Positions 43,886 to 57,290 of a DNA stretch of 64,000 nt are shown here, piece after piece. Source of the stretch: Eurosta solidaginis (Eukaryota; Arthropoda; Insecta; Diptera; Tephritidae); assembly GCF_040869045.1 (NCBI RefSeq), contig NC_090319.1, positions 389,375,601-389,439,600 of the forward strand. Reading direction: 5' to 3'. The stretch's first letter is position 1; each line of letters begins with the position of its first letter. The translations under genes and the position numbers were made by a program. The notes beneath the pieces were generated by a model. The model saw nothing but the letters and a program-made list of their open reading frames with translations. It made no database searches and was not told the DNA's origin.

Positions 43886-46061
43886 AAATTTTCGGTTTGT
43901 TTGTGAGTTTCCTGGAATACCGCAAATGGAAAATTTGGCTCACGAATTGGGTGCTTTGAATGACAAGTATTCAGTATTTTGGTTTTAATGTTTTTTTCGG
44001 ATGCTTTTTCTGTTGTTGTCGTTGCTATTGTTATTGTTATTGTTATTGTTTGACAGCAGAATTACCAAATGATCTTTAATATATTTACTTGTCATTCACA
44101 TTACATTTACTTAATTTGATTTATAGCTTCTCATTAGGGCATATCACGATGTATGAACGGGAAGACGTCTGAAATGCTCTTTCCTTCATTTTTGTAAAGT
44201 ACACTCAATATCAGGGAACAAAGAACTTTGGTGTACGCTTCCGTTGCAACCTTCTGGTCACTGCCACCAAACCCCCCGCTGTACAGGAGTCCAATTCTGT
44301 AAACTCATAGACCAAATAGCTAATGCTTCGTAATTATGGCTGTAATTTCAAGTATTTCTGGCTTATAACTACTAAGTAAGTTTGTTTGGTTGTCGTAAAT
44401 GTGAGAGCAGACGAAATTGAAATTAATTTATATGGCCGATGACGGGTGCTCGCCAATGGCTGTACAAATTATTGCTGAAGTAGACGCGAAACCAATGGAT
44501 CTGTTCACTCGAAAAGAAAAATCATAAAACGAAAAAACAGCCATTGAAATAAGGAAAAATGGTATATGATATTTCGCCATAGAAATCCTGCAAGTACTTT
44601 TCTTAAAAATTAAAACTACTTTTTTCTTTGGATATCGTAATAATTAAAAAAAAAAAATGGAGAAAGTTGTTCAACAAAAATTACAAAAATAAATTCTGTA
44701 ACTGTCACCGCAGTGGATTTTTGGACGAGTCGCTCAAATTTACAATCAAGTTTTCTCATTTACTGATCTAATTCGTAACATTGTAAAAAATACTTGATTA
44801 AAAAAGTTCGAAGAAAATTTTCGCACAAATTAGTGAACAGTTCAATAAAAAATTAGAGATTCTTACTCATTACATAAAAACTTTCCGCTATTTTTTTAAG
44901 AAAAGTTTTCCTCATTTGAGGTGTTTTTTTTACTCATTGTGGGTGACAGTAACAATTCAAAAAGAGTATCTGCCTGTAATGAAGCTGGGGAATTCCGGAG
45001 GGGCTTAGCTTTGGCAGCATATATTTTTTCGTAGGCATCCATCTCCAGCAGTTACTTGCAAGAGAAGCTTCTCTTAGGGTGCTAACGTTTGTAGCGAGAT
45101 CAAATATATTGTTTATGATGTTGACCTTCTCGTTGGACACCTCTTAAACCATACTCGCTTAAAGCATTGTGGCCAAATGAATTCAGGAATCGTAACAGCT
45201 GATCACGGTATGCAATTTAAAAGTTAACCAAAAGACACGGCGGTAGTCGCCTGTACCCGGCAAATATAGAAAATGAGTCAGGGCCCCCAAGGGTGTAGAG
45301 CATACCCCATGGGGGTGATGTACTTTCAATACATGATTCCGCCCCTCTTTACTCGTACTATAGCATTGTAGATGTCAAATTGCGAGCGCTTTTTATCACA
45401 AAATTTCTCCCGTGAACTATCGACAGGCAAGCCCAGTTTCGTACTAGACGAATTTTTTCTGATAAAGCATCGATCCCCTCACACTAACCGAGCCACCGGA
45501 ATTGTTACGTCAGAAGAGGTCGTCGCTTTCTGATGCTTTTCGGCTGGTCTATGTTTGCTGTATTGCTACAATAGTGTGGTGTTAAGCGCGGTTTCACCTA
45601 CAGTGGCAGTTATGCTATTGTAAGGCTATGTTACGATAGAGACCTAAAATTGATGCAGTGACGTTCGGTTTTTTTTTCGAAAGTTGCCTAGGATTAAACC
45701 AATTCAAAAACAGAGTGTAATGTGCTTGCTATTTGGTACATATGCCACTTTTTAATTAACATATATGATATTTGTTTTCCAGGAAAGAGAAAAAGGCCTT
45801 TTGATCAAATCTTACTTTTAATCCGACTTATCTGAGTAGGTACTTAACTAAATTTTTGTATAGGTTACATACTAATTGTCACTCAGGATAAGATATATTT
45901 AGTGCGATTTTCTATAAATTTGATCAGAAATTAACTTACTGGATATATGGTTAAAGGCAGTGGAAGAGGCAAGCAGAGCAAAAGTTGTCTTCAAAACTAC
46001 GCAGCTAAAGCAAAGTTTTTATAGTAGACAGAAATAAAAATTATATCGCAACATGTATTTT
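43886..46061. other. Non-coding DNA, nothing recognised
   Basis: (TTATTG)n-type repeat near 44025-44050. A GC-richer patch at 45240-45600 may be old transposon sequence but matches no family I know. The 68-codon minus frame at 44934-45140 has no domain. Confidence 0.35.
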
Positions 46062-48099
46062 TATACTCAGAGCAGAGCTCACAGAGTATATTAAGTTTGA
46101 TTGCATAACGGTTGGTTGTACAGGTATAAAGGAATCGAGATAGATATAGACTTCCATATATCAAAATCATCAGGATCGAAAAAAATTTGATTGAGCCATG
46201 TCCGTCCGTCCGTCCGTCCGTCCGTCCGTTAACACGATAACTTGAGTAAATTTTGAGGTATCTTGATGAATGTAGGTTCCTGAGCACTCATCTCAGATCG
46301 CTGTTTAAAATGAACGATATCGGACTATAACCACGCCCACTTTTTCGATATCGAAAATTTCGAAAAACCGAAAAAGTGAAATAATTCATTACCAAAGACA
46401 GATAAAGCGATGAAATTGGGTAGGTGAGTTGAACTTATGACGCAGAATAGAAAATTAGTAAAATTTTGGACAACGGGCGTGGCACCGCCCACTTTTAAAA
46501 GAAGGTAATTTAAAATTTTCCAAGCTGTAATTTGGCAGTCGTTGAAGATATCATGATGAAATTTGGCAGGAACGTTACTCCTATTACTATATATACGTTT
46601 AATAAAAATTTGCAAAAGTGGAGAAGGACCACGCCCACTTTAAAAAAAAATTTTTTTAAAGGTCAAATTTTAACAAAAACTTTAATATCTTTACAGTATA
46701 TAAGTAAATTATGTCAACATTCAACTCCAGTAATGATATGGTGCAACAAAATACAAATATAAAAGAAAATTTCAAAATGGGCGTGGCTCCGCCCTTTTTA
46801 ATTTAATTTGTCTAGGATACTTTTAATGCCATAAGTCGAACAAAAATTTACCAATCTTACTTACTTAACTGTTTTCTGTGAAAATGGGCGAAATCGGTTG
46901 AAGCCGCACCCAGTTTTTATACACGGTCGTCCGTCTGTCCTTCCGCATGTCCGTTAACACGATAACTACAGCAAAAATCGACATATCTTTACTGAACATA
47001 GTTCACGTACTTATCTGAACGCACTTTATCTTTTTAGAAAAAATGAATGAAATCCGACTATGACCACGCCCACTTTTTCGATATCGAAAATTACGAAAAA
47101 TGAAAAAAATGCCATAATTCTATACCAAATACGAAAAAAGGGATGAAACATGGTAATTGGATTGATTTATTGACGCGAAATATAATTTTGGAAAAAACTT
47201 TGTAAAATGGTTGTGACACCTACCATATTAAGTAGAAGAAAATGAAAAAGTTCTGCAGGGCGAAATAAAAAACCCTTGAAATCTTTGCAGGTATTACATA
47301 TATAAATAAATTAGCGGTATCCAACAGATGATATTCTGGGTCACCCTAGTCCACATTTTGGTCGATATCTGGAAAACGCCTTCACATATACAACTACCAC
47401 CACTCCCTTTTAAAACTCTCATTAACACCTTTCATTTGATACCCATATCGTACAAACGCATTCTAGAGTCACTTCTGGTCCACCTTTATGGCGATATCTC
47501 GAAACGGCGTCCACCTATGGAACTAAGGATCACTCCCTTTTAAAATATTCATTAGCACCTTTTTTTTTGATACCCATATTGTACAGACAGATTCTAGGGT
47601 CACCCGTGGTCCACCTTTATGCCGATATCTCGAAACGGCGTCCACCTATGGAACTAAGGATTACTCCGTTTTAAAATACTCATTAACACCTTCCATTTGA
47701 TATCCATATCGTACAAACACCTTCTAGAGTCACTCCTGGTCCACTTTTATGGCGATATCTCGAAACGGCGTCCACCTATGGAACTAAGGATCACTCCCTT
47801 TTAAAATACTCATTAGCACCTTTTTTTTTGATACCCATATCGTACAAACAAATTCTAGAGTCAACCCTGATCCACCTTTATGGCGATATCCCTAAATGGC
47901 GTCCACCTATAGAACTATGACCCACTCCCTCATAAAATACTCTTTAGTGCCTTTCATTTGATACACATGTCATACAAACACATTCCAGGGTTTCCCTCGG
48001 TTCATTTTCCTACATGGTTATTTTCCCTTATGTTGTCACCATAGCTCTCAACTGAGTATGTAATGTTCGGTTACACCCGAACTTAACCTTCCTTACTTG
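46062..48099 (+). mobile_element. DINE-1/Helentron-like element, complete, tail of five ~131-bp units
   Basis: The left end is TATACTCAG-AGCAGAGC, lacking TTG of the usual CAGTTGAG, so the inner left repeat is damaged. (GTCC)n lies at 46203-46230. The tail repeats 'gtccacctttatggcgatat' at 47481, 47612, 47742 and 47873 (steps 131, 130, 131). The right end has CTCAACTGAGTATG (48047-48060), hairpin GTTCGGTTACACCCGAAC (48065-48082) and CCTTCCTTACTTG. All frames within are family-wide shadows without a domain. Confidence 0.92.
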
Positions 48100-49738
48100 T
48101 TTTTCTAAGTCTTGACTAAATTTATATTTTACGTGTATACAAATATACATATAATGATTACCTATATACGAATGTTCCCTTATTGCAGTCAATAGGATGA
48201 TTATAGGAGAAAAATAGAAAGTAGCTTTTAATCACTAAAGTTTGTCTTAATTTGGCAGTCGTTATTTAGGTGCTTAGTTGGAGGACTTCCTAGTTGTGTT
48301 TACAATTGTATATATTTATACAACATGTGTACATATGTATGTATATATTAGCTTTTACTGTTATTCACATTTCCTAAGGAATTAACACAGAACTCGAAAC
48401 TAAATTGAAACGAGGCTATGCGAGTTTGTTTCCTTTGCTCTTCCTAAGCCACTCGTTAGCACTTTGTGAGAATATTTGATTCTGTGTTTTTATTGATATT
48501 TTTTCGAGTTGTTTTCCCTTTACTCTTTCCCGCACAATTTCTATTTGTCGTGTCAAGTTTGTTTTGCTTGGCCTGATTACAATTCGCCAAACAATATGCA
48601 TTTTGACTGTGCCTCTGCTGGTTGAAATACCAGAAAAATACTGTTAAACCCAATGAACGACAGAATAGAAATTCTGAAAAATTGGAGAAAATGTTAAATC
48701 CAGAAGCGGATGCTGGGATTTAGCTTAGAACAGCACGTTCGATGCAACCATTATTTGCACGGAATACATTGACAAGAGTTCTAAATATTATCTTTTCTGG
48801 CAAACGCATCAAATAGACGACTCCGGGCTAGGTTCAACACTTTCCCGGGGAAAAGAGGTAAAGAGCTGTCCAGATGAGAGGGTCTACTCGGAGATTGACA
48901 ATTTGTGGGACCGACTGAGCGAACAAAATAAGTTACACTAAAAAGAAAAATCCCAAGTCGCTACAGAGCAGAGATCCGGTTACTTCTGCAATCTGGTTGG
49001 TCCGTTTGCTCATTGTTAGAGATAAAAAGCTCTTCTTCTTCAACATCGTATTTTTGGAAAATAAGGCAAATATATATAACAAAATAAATAATTATTATAA
49101 AATATTTGAGAAGTTTGCGCTTCTGCAGTAGGCGAGTGTTTCGAGAATGAAATGCGTGCAAGCGTTCTTGCGTTGAGCCCTTACGCTTCATTAACTTGCG
49201 GATCTTGTATTATAGTTAGGTGTCGGTTACCACTTAACAGAAATAGAAGTCTACGTTTGTTTGTTTGTTTTGTGTTTTCAATTCATATTTCATTATTCAG
49301 AATTCATGAGTTTACACCGACTTATAATAATTAAATGTTCAATTATTATGTTTTTCTGAGAGAAACTGAAGGGAAAGAAAGAAATATTTACTGGCATATT
49401 ACGATGGTACCACTTCGAACCGCGAATCACACGGTGGAACTTGCAGTTGCAGTACAAGTCTTTGTGTTGGTGCTCAAGCAGTCTAAAGACTGCAAGATGA
49501 ATTACCGCATGATGTGCACAACATATTTAGACTCCATTTCGTCGTGCTTAGTTTTGAGAAGAGTTTGTGAAATTAAAATTTCTTAATTTCAGTTAAGAAA
49601 GTTCCGTATTGTTCATTTCAATTTGGGAATGTTATCAAAACTTATTTAGAGTCAATCATTATTTCTATTGCCAGATTTGAGTATATCATTAGTTCTAAAT
49701 TGCAAAATTGAGATTGAACTAGATTGTTTGTTGGGCAC
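48100..49738. other. Non-coding DNA, nothing recognised
   Basis: No supported gene. Overlapping minus frames at 48416-48653 and plus frames at 49152-49586 show no domain. (TTTG)n-type run near 49257-49272. Confidence 0.4.
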
Positions 49739-49742
49739 GTAC

Positions 49743-49767
49743 AAAAAAAAAAAAAAAAAAAAAAAAC
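49743..49767 (+). repeat. Poly(A) run, ~25 nt
   Basis: A homopolymer A run after 'gggcacgtac'. No retroposed gene was seen upstream, so it is not clearly a retrotransposition tail. Confidence 0.85.
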
Positions 49768-51459
49768 CCACACAAACAAATCTACATACACCCAGCTTGC
49801 TATCCCTTTCACGTTTTCTTTTCTATGCATCAGATGCACCAGAGTGATTGTAGGTGAGTGCTTACTTACCAATATTTACTTGTGTAAGTAAAGCTTCATT
49901 TGCAGGATTTCGTCTGGTTCGATGAGGCTGTCACATATTTCGCCTTTACAAGCAACTGTGCCTGTTGGCCATCAGATCTGATGAACTGGTCATTCGGAAA
50001 CTCAATTTTCGCGCCACTTTTTATTCTTCGACTTTTTTTTTCAAATATTTTCTTCCCAAATTCTTGTTGTGCATATTTGTTCATCGATAGTAGTGAGTGA
50101 CTGGCTTTGCATAATCAATATAAAAGTGTTTCGTAAATATGCAGGTAAGGATGTGCTACAGTAAATGAAAAGCAAAAATTTTGACACACTACTCACTACA
50201 CACACACATGCATATAAGCTATAGAGGGAAAAAATATATCATATATTGACCGACATACATACATATGTACGTATAAATTTGGATATTATCTTAGACTATA
50301 TAAGTTTTAATTTAGTTTTAGAAGTTTACTTAAGCGGTTTGCATGTAAAAAAACGATTTTATAGACGTCAAACTAAAATTACGTCAAAAACGGGAGGTGA
50401 CGCGTTGACAAAAATAAGGGCGAAATTTCCCCTTTAATGCTACAAATATAAATATAGAAAGTTTTTTGCTGAAGATATGAAGTACTTGCAGTTCAAACGT
50501 GAACATAGTCCAGCATTAGTCCACCACAAAATTTTCAATCAATTATACTTTCTATTAATATTTTTACAAAAATGCAATTCATATAAAACGGTAATAATTT
50601 TTGGGGCTATATACCAGCACGATTTCGACTAGATTCTATATATGTATGTACTTCGATTGGCCGCAAAAACCACAAAATAAAATTTGCATATGCACCACAC
50701 AGACAGTGCAAAGTTTCACAACAAAGAAACAACAAAGAAACAACAAAAATGCACTTAGTCATTAACTCGTTGACGAAATTTCAAAAATTTTTCAACGAAA
50801 TACATATATACCTCTATTAACTATCGCATTTTTAAGATGGCCAGATGAGGTAATTCAAAAACTAACACTTTTTATGAAAAAAAGTTTAATTTAATATTAA
50901 AACAAATAAAAAGCTTTTTGTACCTAAAAATCGTCACTTTTTGATTCTAAAAGTGCCTTTGTATTATAAAGGAGGGACCCGTGAAATAAAAAAATATTAA
51001 TTTTAACGTATTTTACAGGAACAAAAGGATCTGATGAAGGATCGGCGGATCCCAAAACATGTAGTCCACTGAACGATGTGTCCAAAAAAATGTGTGACTT
51101 CAGGAAACATTTTTAATAAGGAACGGTTCTTGCCTGATGCGAACGGTCGGTTATGTAAAGGGGATTTTTATCATAAGAGTAGATAAAAGCGAAACTTATA
51201 AACAAATATGTTAAAGTGCGGTGAAACGAAAAAAAACGTAAAAACCTGACCTATCATTCTTTCTTATTCAAACTAGGACATATGAATTCATCCAACAAAA
51301 CCTAAATCATATTTCTTTTCCATACGAGAACAAACTAAATCATTAATTAAAGGATGTACAGAGCATGACATTCAAGGGGGTGAAACGGAGACATATCAAG
51401 AAATATGGAGCTTAGTGCCATCTGTGTTCAAGCGTCCCAACAGATTGACGGACTTCAAT
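49768..51459. other. Non-coding DNA, nothing recognised
   Basis: AT-rich; two opposing ~65-codon frames at 49896-50100 overlap almost exactly and neither has a domain. Confidence 0.4.
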
Positions 51460-52990
51460 CAAATTTTGAAGGATCGTTTATTTTAATACCTTTTGGGACT
51501 ATTTTGGAACTGTTTCGTTAATATTTCGTGATGACTTCAAAATTATATTAAGAAAAGTTTCGGAACTATTTCGGTTAAATTTAGGGACAATTTTTAGGGT
51601 CAATTTGAAAAAAATTCAGTATTATTTTAGGATAATTTCGAAACGTTTAGGACTATTATAGTGTAACGAATTTACTTGCAAATCCTCTTATTTGCAATCC
51701 TCTGCTAAGTTCGAATCACTAAACTGTTGAATAAATAACTCCAATATTGAATAATGGAAAAATGGCCTTTATTAAAGTACTTCACAATGACACTTATACT
51801 TTGCTACTCGCTGGCTTAATAACCAAACTGATTGATAATTCAAATTGAACTCTACTATTGGCCGCCAGATCGCGTGCTTAATCAATAACTGATTGATTGC
51901 TCAACTCAAACTGAATTACTTCTTACTCGCTTGCCCTGCTTTTATAGTTTACGCTGCATACTTCTAGGCTCTTCGATTTCCAGAAGTTACTAGTTAGTTC
52001 GGCTACAAAATCGCCAGCCACAACTACGTGCACAAATTATTGCTCTCTATTGTGACAACTCAGATAAGATATATGCATGTATTTGTGCATTGCCGCTCAG
52101 ATGTTCGTATACGTACATATGTGTAGACGCAATTATTTATTCGTTTATGTAGATACATAATGATTGAATTATTGATGTGCATTCACGTCACTGGTTAGCA
52201 TCGGCTTAGAGACGATAGCATCGCTCAGTGCTGCTAACATTCGTTACAATAGGATAACTTCTGGAATATTTTCGGATTTATTTTGAGACCATTTCGGTAC
52301 CAAGATCACTTCCGGTACTATTTTAAGTATAATTTAACTTACCATTTTAAAACTGCTAAATTACCGCTAAGGAATTATTTAAGGTATTATTTTAAAATAT
52401 GTACTGTTGAAATGATTCAGAAATTTCAAATGATTTCGAAATTCGAAATCGTTACCAAAATAATCCCCAAATTATTTTCCAAAACAAAGTATTGCTGAAA
52501 TGATCCCGAAACTGTCCCGAAATGAGTTCGAAATTGTGTCGAACCTATCCAGAATACCATAAATTAACTCAAAGCAATCCTGAAATTTTTCCAAATGGGT
52601 GCCGAAATAGTTTCGAAACGATTTCGAAAATAATAAAAAAGTGATTCTTAAATGATCCATTAACTATCCCGAAATGAGTTCGAAATAGTTTCGAAATAAT
52701 AAAGAGGTTGTTCCGGAATGATATTTAAATGAAAACCAAATTCTTCTAAATTGCTCCCGAAATAGTATCGAAATTCTTCCGAAAATAAATCTCTACGAAA
52801 TGCCAAAGTAATCCTGAAAGTATTCCGAATTTGTTCTGAAATGGTCTCGAAATGATTCTAAAATTGATCAAGAAGTGATACCGAAATTACCCCGAAATTG
52901 CATAGAAATAGTTTCCAAATGATTTTTAGAATTATCTCGTATTGCTTTCGATGTTTTCCAGAAATGTTAGTGAAACAGTTCCTAAGTAAA
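51460..52990. repeat. Inverted (fold-back) array of TTTCGGGACTATTT words with central palindrome
   Basis: From about 51460 to 52430 (excluding the LTR) the plus strand carries TTTTGGGACTATT, TTTCGGAACTATTTCGG and similar. From about 52451 to 52990 it carries the reverse complement (GATCCCGAAACTGTCCCGAAAT, GAAATAGTTTCGAAAT). At the switch, 52432-52450 is a perfect inverted repeat, GATTTCGAA-a-TTCGAAATC. Left arm about 380 bp once the LTR is removed, right arm about 540 bp. Known fold-back elements have this kind of geometry, but I see no transposase and no target duplication. Short frames inside translate the repeat. Confidence 0.72.
51658..52252 (+). mobile_element. Solo LTR with 4-bp target-site duplication (ATAG)
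   Basis: The LTR 51662-52248 (587 bp) starts TGTAACGAAT and ends ATTCGTTACA, a perfect 10-bp inverted pair, flanked by ATAG at 51658-51661 and 52249-52252. It matches 19703-20285 over its length. Removing the LTR and one ATAG restores 'ggactattataggataactt', which continues the fold-back array, so the array is older than the LTR. No internal retrotransposon sequence remains. Confidence 0.93.
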
Positions 52991-54256
52991 CCGAAAATAT
53001 AAGAAACATATTTTAGTCTTGTTTTTGGAAATCTAAAAATTTACGTTTAAAAATTCTTTGCCATGAACAGCAAAAAATTATTCATGGGGAGATAAACCCA
53101 TCACTCTTCGCAACGCCGTTGATTGTTCGACAGCCAGTCAATGCCCTTCATAAACGGAAACATCCACATAAAGCTGTCAACAGAACAATAAAAAAAACAA
53201 TTATTAATTTTATAAACATAAAATATTTGTGAAAATTCTTCAAACTGGCACGAAATTTTGAACATTGCTTAAATGCTTTAATTTATAGATAAATGCTCAA
53301 CATGAATAAAGTCATGTAATTCTAAGTTTACAATTAGACGAAATGTGTAATATCTAATAATACACTTAAAGATTAGAAAAAGGGAACTAACATTGGGTTG
53401 GCTTTGAATAAAATATACCCTGTTGCGCAATAAAATCAAATATTTTTACCAACATTAGCAGAGTATTTATACTTCTAACGAGTCCTCAGGAATATATATG
53501 CGACGATGCGAAACAATGCGGGCATTTGCTAAGACGTGCATTTGCGACTAAAATGTGCTTTTTTGTTTTGTTTCTGTGGCAAACATAAACAATCCACTTC
53601 TATTTTAGAACTAGAATCTCTAGAAATGCTTTTTTTATGAATGACTCCAAATATTCTTAAATCGGTGATAAATGAAATGAAAGCTTAGTTGCAATTCCTA
53701 ATAATAAGCTTTTTTTTGATACCTGTCTTGTGACAAAAGATATTTTGGGCCTATAGGAACCAAAATTGAATACAATATTTTCAAATGTAATTGAGTAAAC
53801 ATTTCTAGCGTATTTGTTCATCAATCTTTTCTGTATGTTGATCTTTTATTTGATGGTTTGCAGTTATCTCCAAAACGAAATGAGCTACTAAAATGTTACA
53901 CAAAGCGCAAATTTGACAGATTTACATCTGTTATGAAGTACAACGCCCTAATGTCAAGTGCATTACTGATATGTTTGGGGACTTTTTAAATGAGATTATT
54001 GTATTTTATTGAATGTATTTATTGTTAGGTCTATTTAGGCCTTAAAACTTAAACTACTAAATACAATTCATTATTATAATTAATTACTTAATTGTATTGA
54101 ATGTGCTGTACGAATGTCGAGTGATTTCGTTCAGCATATTTACTAGCCCAACAAAGGGCTAGTCTGTGAACCACTCTTTTAAGGGAGGTTGGAAAGGAAG
54201 GGTTTCCAAACCTCCAGTGCTCCCAGCATAGGGTTACAGAATTTGGAATACATATT
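52991..54256. other. Non-coding DNA, nothing recognised
   Basis: Over 1.2 kb of AT-rich sequence with no coding, RNA or repeat signal. Confidence 0.45.
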
Positions 54257-56716
54257 TATACTCAGTTGAGCAGAGCTCACAGAGTATATTAAGTTTGATT
54301 GGATAACGGTTGGTTGTACATATATAAAGGAATCGAGATAGATATAGACTTCCAAATATCAAAATAATTAGGATCGAAAAAAAATTTGATTGAGCGATGT
54401 CCGTCCGTCCGTCCGTTAACACGATAACTTGAGTAAATTTTGAGGTATCTTGATGAAATTTGGTATGTAGGTTGCTGAGCACTCATCTCAGATCGTTATT
54501 TAAAATGAACGATATCGGACTATAACCACGCCCACTTTTTCGATATCGAAAATTTCGAAAAACCGAAAAAGTGCGATAATTCATTACAAAAGACCGATAA
54601 AGCAACGAAACTTGGTAGATGAGTTGAACTTATGACGCAAAATACAAAATTAGTAAAATTTTGGACAATGGGCGTGGCACCGCCCACTTTTTAAAGAAGG
54701 TAATTTAAAACTTTTGCAAGCTGTAATTTGGCAGTCGTTGAAGATATCATGATGAAATTTGGCAGGAACGTTACTCTTATTACTGTATGTACGCTTAATA
54801 AAAATTAGCAAAATCGGAGAAGGACCATGCCCACTTTTAAAAAAAAATTTTTTTTAAAGTAAAATTTTAACAAAAAATTTAATATCTTTACAGTATATAA
54901 GTAAATTATGTCAAGATTCAACTCCAGTAATGATATGGTGCAACAAAATACAAAAATAAAAGAAAATTTAAAAATGGGCGTGGCTCCGCCCTTTTTCATT
55001 TAATTTGTCTAGGATACTTTTAATGCCATAAATCGAACAAAAATTAACCAATCCTTATGAAATTTAGTAGGGGCATAGATTTTATAGCTTTAACAGTTTT
55101 CTGTGAAAATGGGCGAAATCGGTTGATGCCACGCCCAGTTTTTATACACAGTCGTCCGTCTGTCCTTCCGTATGGCCGTTAACACGATAACTTGAGCAAA
55201 AATCGATATATCTTTACTAAACTCAGTTCACGTACTTATCTGAACCCACTTTACTTTGGTATGAAAAATGAACGAAATCCGACTATGACCACGCCCACTT
55301 TTTCGATATCGAAAATTGCGAAAAATGAAAAAAATGCCATAATTCTATACCAAATACGAAAAAAGGGATGAAACATGGTAAGGTAATTGGATTGTTTTAT
55401 TGACGCGAAATATAACTTTAGAAAAAACTTTATAAAATGGTTGTGACACCTACCATATTAGGTAGAAGAAAATGAAAAAGTTCTGCAGGGCCAAATAAAA
55501 CACCCTTAAAATCTTGCCAGGTATTACATATATAAATAAATTAGCGGTATCCAACCGATAATGTTCTGGGTCACCCTAGTCCACATTTTGGTCGATATCT
55601 GGAAAACGCCTTCACATATACAACTACCACCACTCCCTTTTAAAACTCTCATTAATACCTTTAATTTGATACCCATATCGTACAAACTCATTCTAGAGTC
55701 ACCCCTGGTCCACCTTTATGGCGATATCTCTAAAAGGCGTCCACCTATAGAACTTAGCCCCACACCCTTTTAAAATACTCATTAGCACCTTTCTTTTGAT
55801 ACCCATATTGTACAAACAAATTCTAGGGTCACGCCTGGCCCACCTTTATGGCGATATCTCGAAACGGCGTCCACCTATGGAACTAAGGATTACTCCCTTT
55901 TAAAATACTCATTAATACCTTTAATTTGATATCCATATCGTACAAACGCATTCTAGAGTCACCCCTGGTCCACATTTATGGCGATATTTCGAAAAGGCGA
56001 CCACCTATAGAACTAAGGCCCACTCCCTTTTAAAATACTCATTAACACCATTCGTTTGATGCTAATATTGTACAAACAAATTCTAGGGTCACCCCTGGTC
56101 CACCTTTATGGCGATATCTCGAAACGGCGTCCACCTATGGAACTAAGGATTACTCCCTTTTAAAATACTCATTAACACCTTTCATTTGATACCCATGTCG
56201 TACAAATGCATTCTAGAGTCACCCCTGGTCCACCTTTATGACGATATCTCGAAACGGCGTCCACCTACAGAACATAGCCCACTCCCTTTTAAAATACTCA
56301 TTAACACCTTTCGTTTGATGCCCATATTGTGCAAACGCATTCTAGAGTCACCCCTGGTCCATCTTTACGGCGATATCTCGAAAAGGCGTCCATCTATAGA
56401 ACTTAGGTCCACGCCCTTTTAAAATACTCATTACTACCTTTCATTTGATACCCATATCGTACAAACGCATTCTAGAGTCAACCCTGATCCACCTTTATGG
56501 CTATATCCCTAAATGGCGTCCACCTATAGAACTATGGCGACCTCCCTCATAAAATACTCTTTAATGCCTTTCATTTGATACACATGTCATACAAACACAT
56601 TCCAGGGTTTCCCTCGGTTCATTTTCGTACATGGTTATTTTCCCTTATGTTGTCACCATAGGTCTCAACTGAGTATGTAATGTTCGGTTACACCCGAACT
56701 TAACCTTCCTTACTTG
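54257..56716 (+). mobile_element. DINE-1/Helentron-like element, complete 2460 bp, tail of eight ~130-bp units
   Basis: The left end is TATACTCAGTTGAGCAGAGC; (GTCC)n lies at 54400-54415; a second GTCY tract at about 55150-55170. The tail landmark 'ccacctttatgg' recurs at 55711, 55841, 55971, 56101, 56231, 56360 and 56490, steps of 129-130 bp. The right end has CTCAACTGAGTATG (56664-56677), hairpin 56682-56699 and CCTTCCTTACTTG. The longest copy in the window, with the extra length mostly from added tail units. Confidence 0.93.
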
Positions 56717-57290
56717 TTTTCAATTATATTTGTGCTAAAAGCTGTCGGAATGTACTTGTCTCCGATCAACATAGCTAGACATATATTGAGATGTTGGAAA
56801 GAACGTGTTTCCAATTACCCCCAACTTTATTAAATAATGACGCTGTCACAATCATGATCAACCAGATTCCGATCAGCACAGGTCAACATGTTTAAAAGGA
56901 CTTTTTTCCAATCCTCCTCTGTTCCAACGACTGGAAGGAGACGTTTGTCATTCCATAGTATAAAAACGGTAGTGAATCTTACATCACAAACTATAGAGGA
57001 ATTGCGAAACTGAGTGCCATTCTACAACTTTTTAAATCAATTTTTACAATACAATTGGCACTTTCAGTTTCATTGTATATTGACCCACCTCACCACGAAT
57101 TCTACATGACTAAACCTTTTATCTTTAACTTGCTAGAATTTACCCCATGTGTTTTTAGAAATAATTTTCATGCCGATGCGATCTACGCAGACTTTTACAA
57201 AGCTTTCGCTAAAGTTTCTTACTCTGTTCTTTCTTTAAAACCTGACCTCACGGGATTCCCACATACAGTTTTGAATAGAAGGTAAGCAAA
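56717..57290 (+). pseudogene. LINE reverse transcriptase relic (jockey-like pattern)
   Basis: One plus frame from about 56923 reads NDWKETFVIP-stop-YKNGSE, then TNYRGIAKLSAILQLFKSI, NLLEFTPCVFRN and DAIYADFYKAFAKV to 57285. This follows the LINE RT pattern WK...IP.(H/Y)KKG....NYRGI..L....K..E.I and (D).Y.DF.KAFD.V. The catalytic Asp context survives as DAIYADF, while KAFAKV has Ala where Asp is usual. One in-frame TAG and loss of the rest, including YADD, make it a relic. Upstream 56760-56920 looks coding-like in another frame, suggesting a frameshift. It starts right after a DINE-1-like end, but that element's left flank is not recognisably LINE. Confidence 0.82.

Noticed and set aside
46325..46615. 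96-codon minus frame that recurs at 1526-1756, 40560-40790 and 58474-58734
   Set aside because: The recurrence comes from homologous DINE-1-like copies. The frames differ in length between copies and match no protein family, so conservation reflects the repeat and not coding.
54118..56923. DINE-1-like element inserted into the LINE found at 56717
   Set aside because: The LINE-like sequence is clear only on the right side; the left flank (54118-54256) shows no matching LINE sequence.
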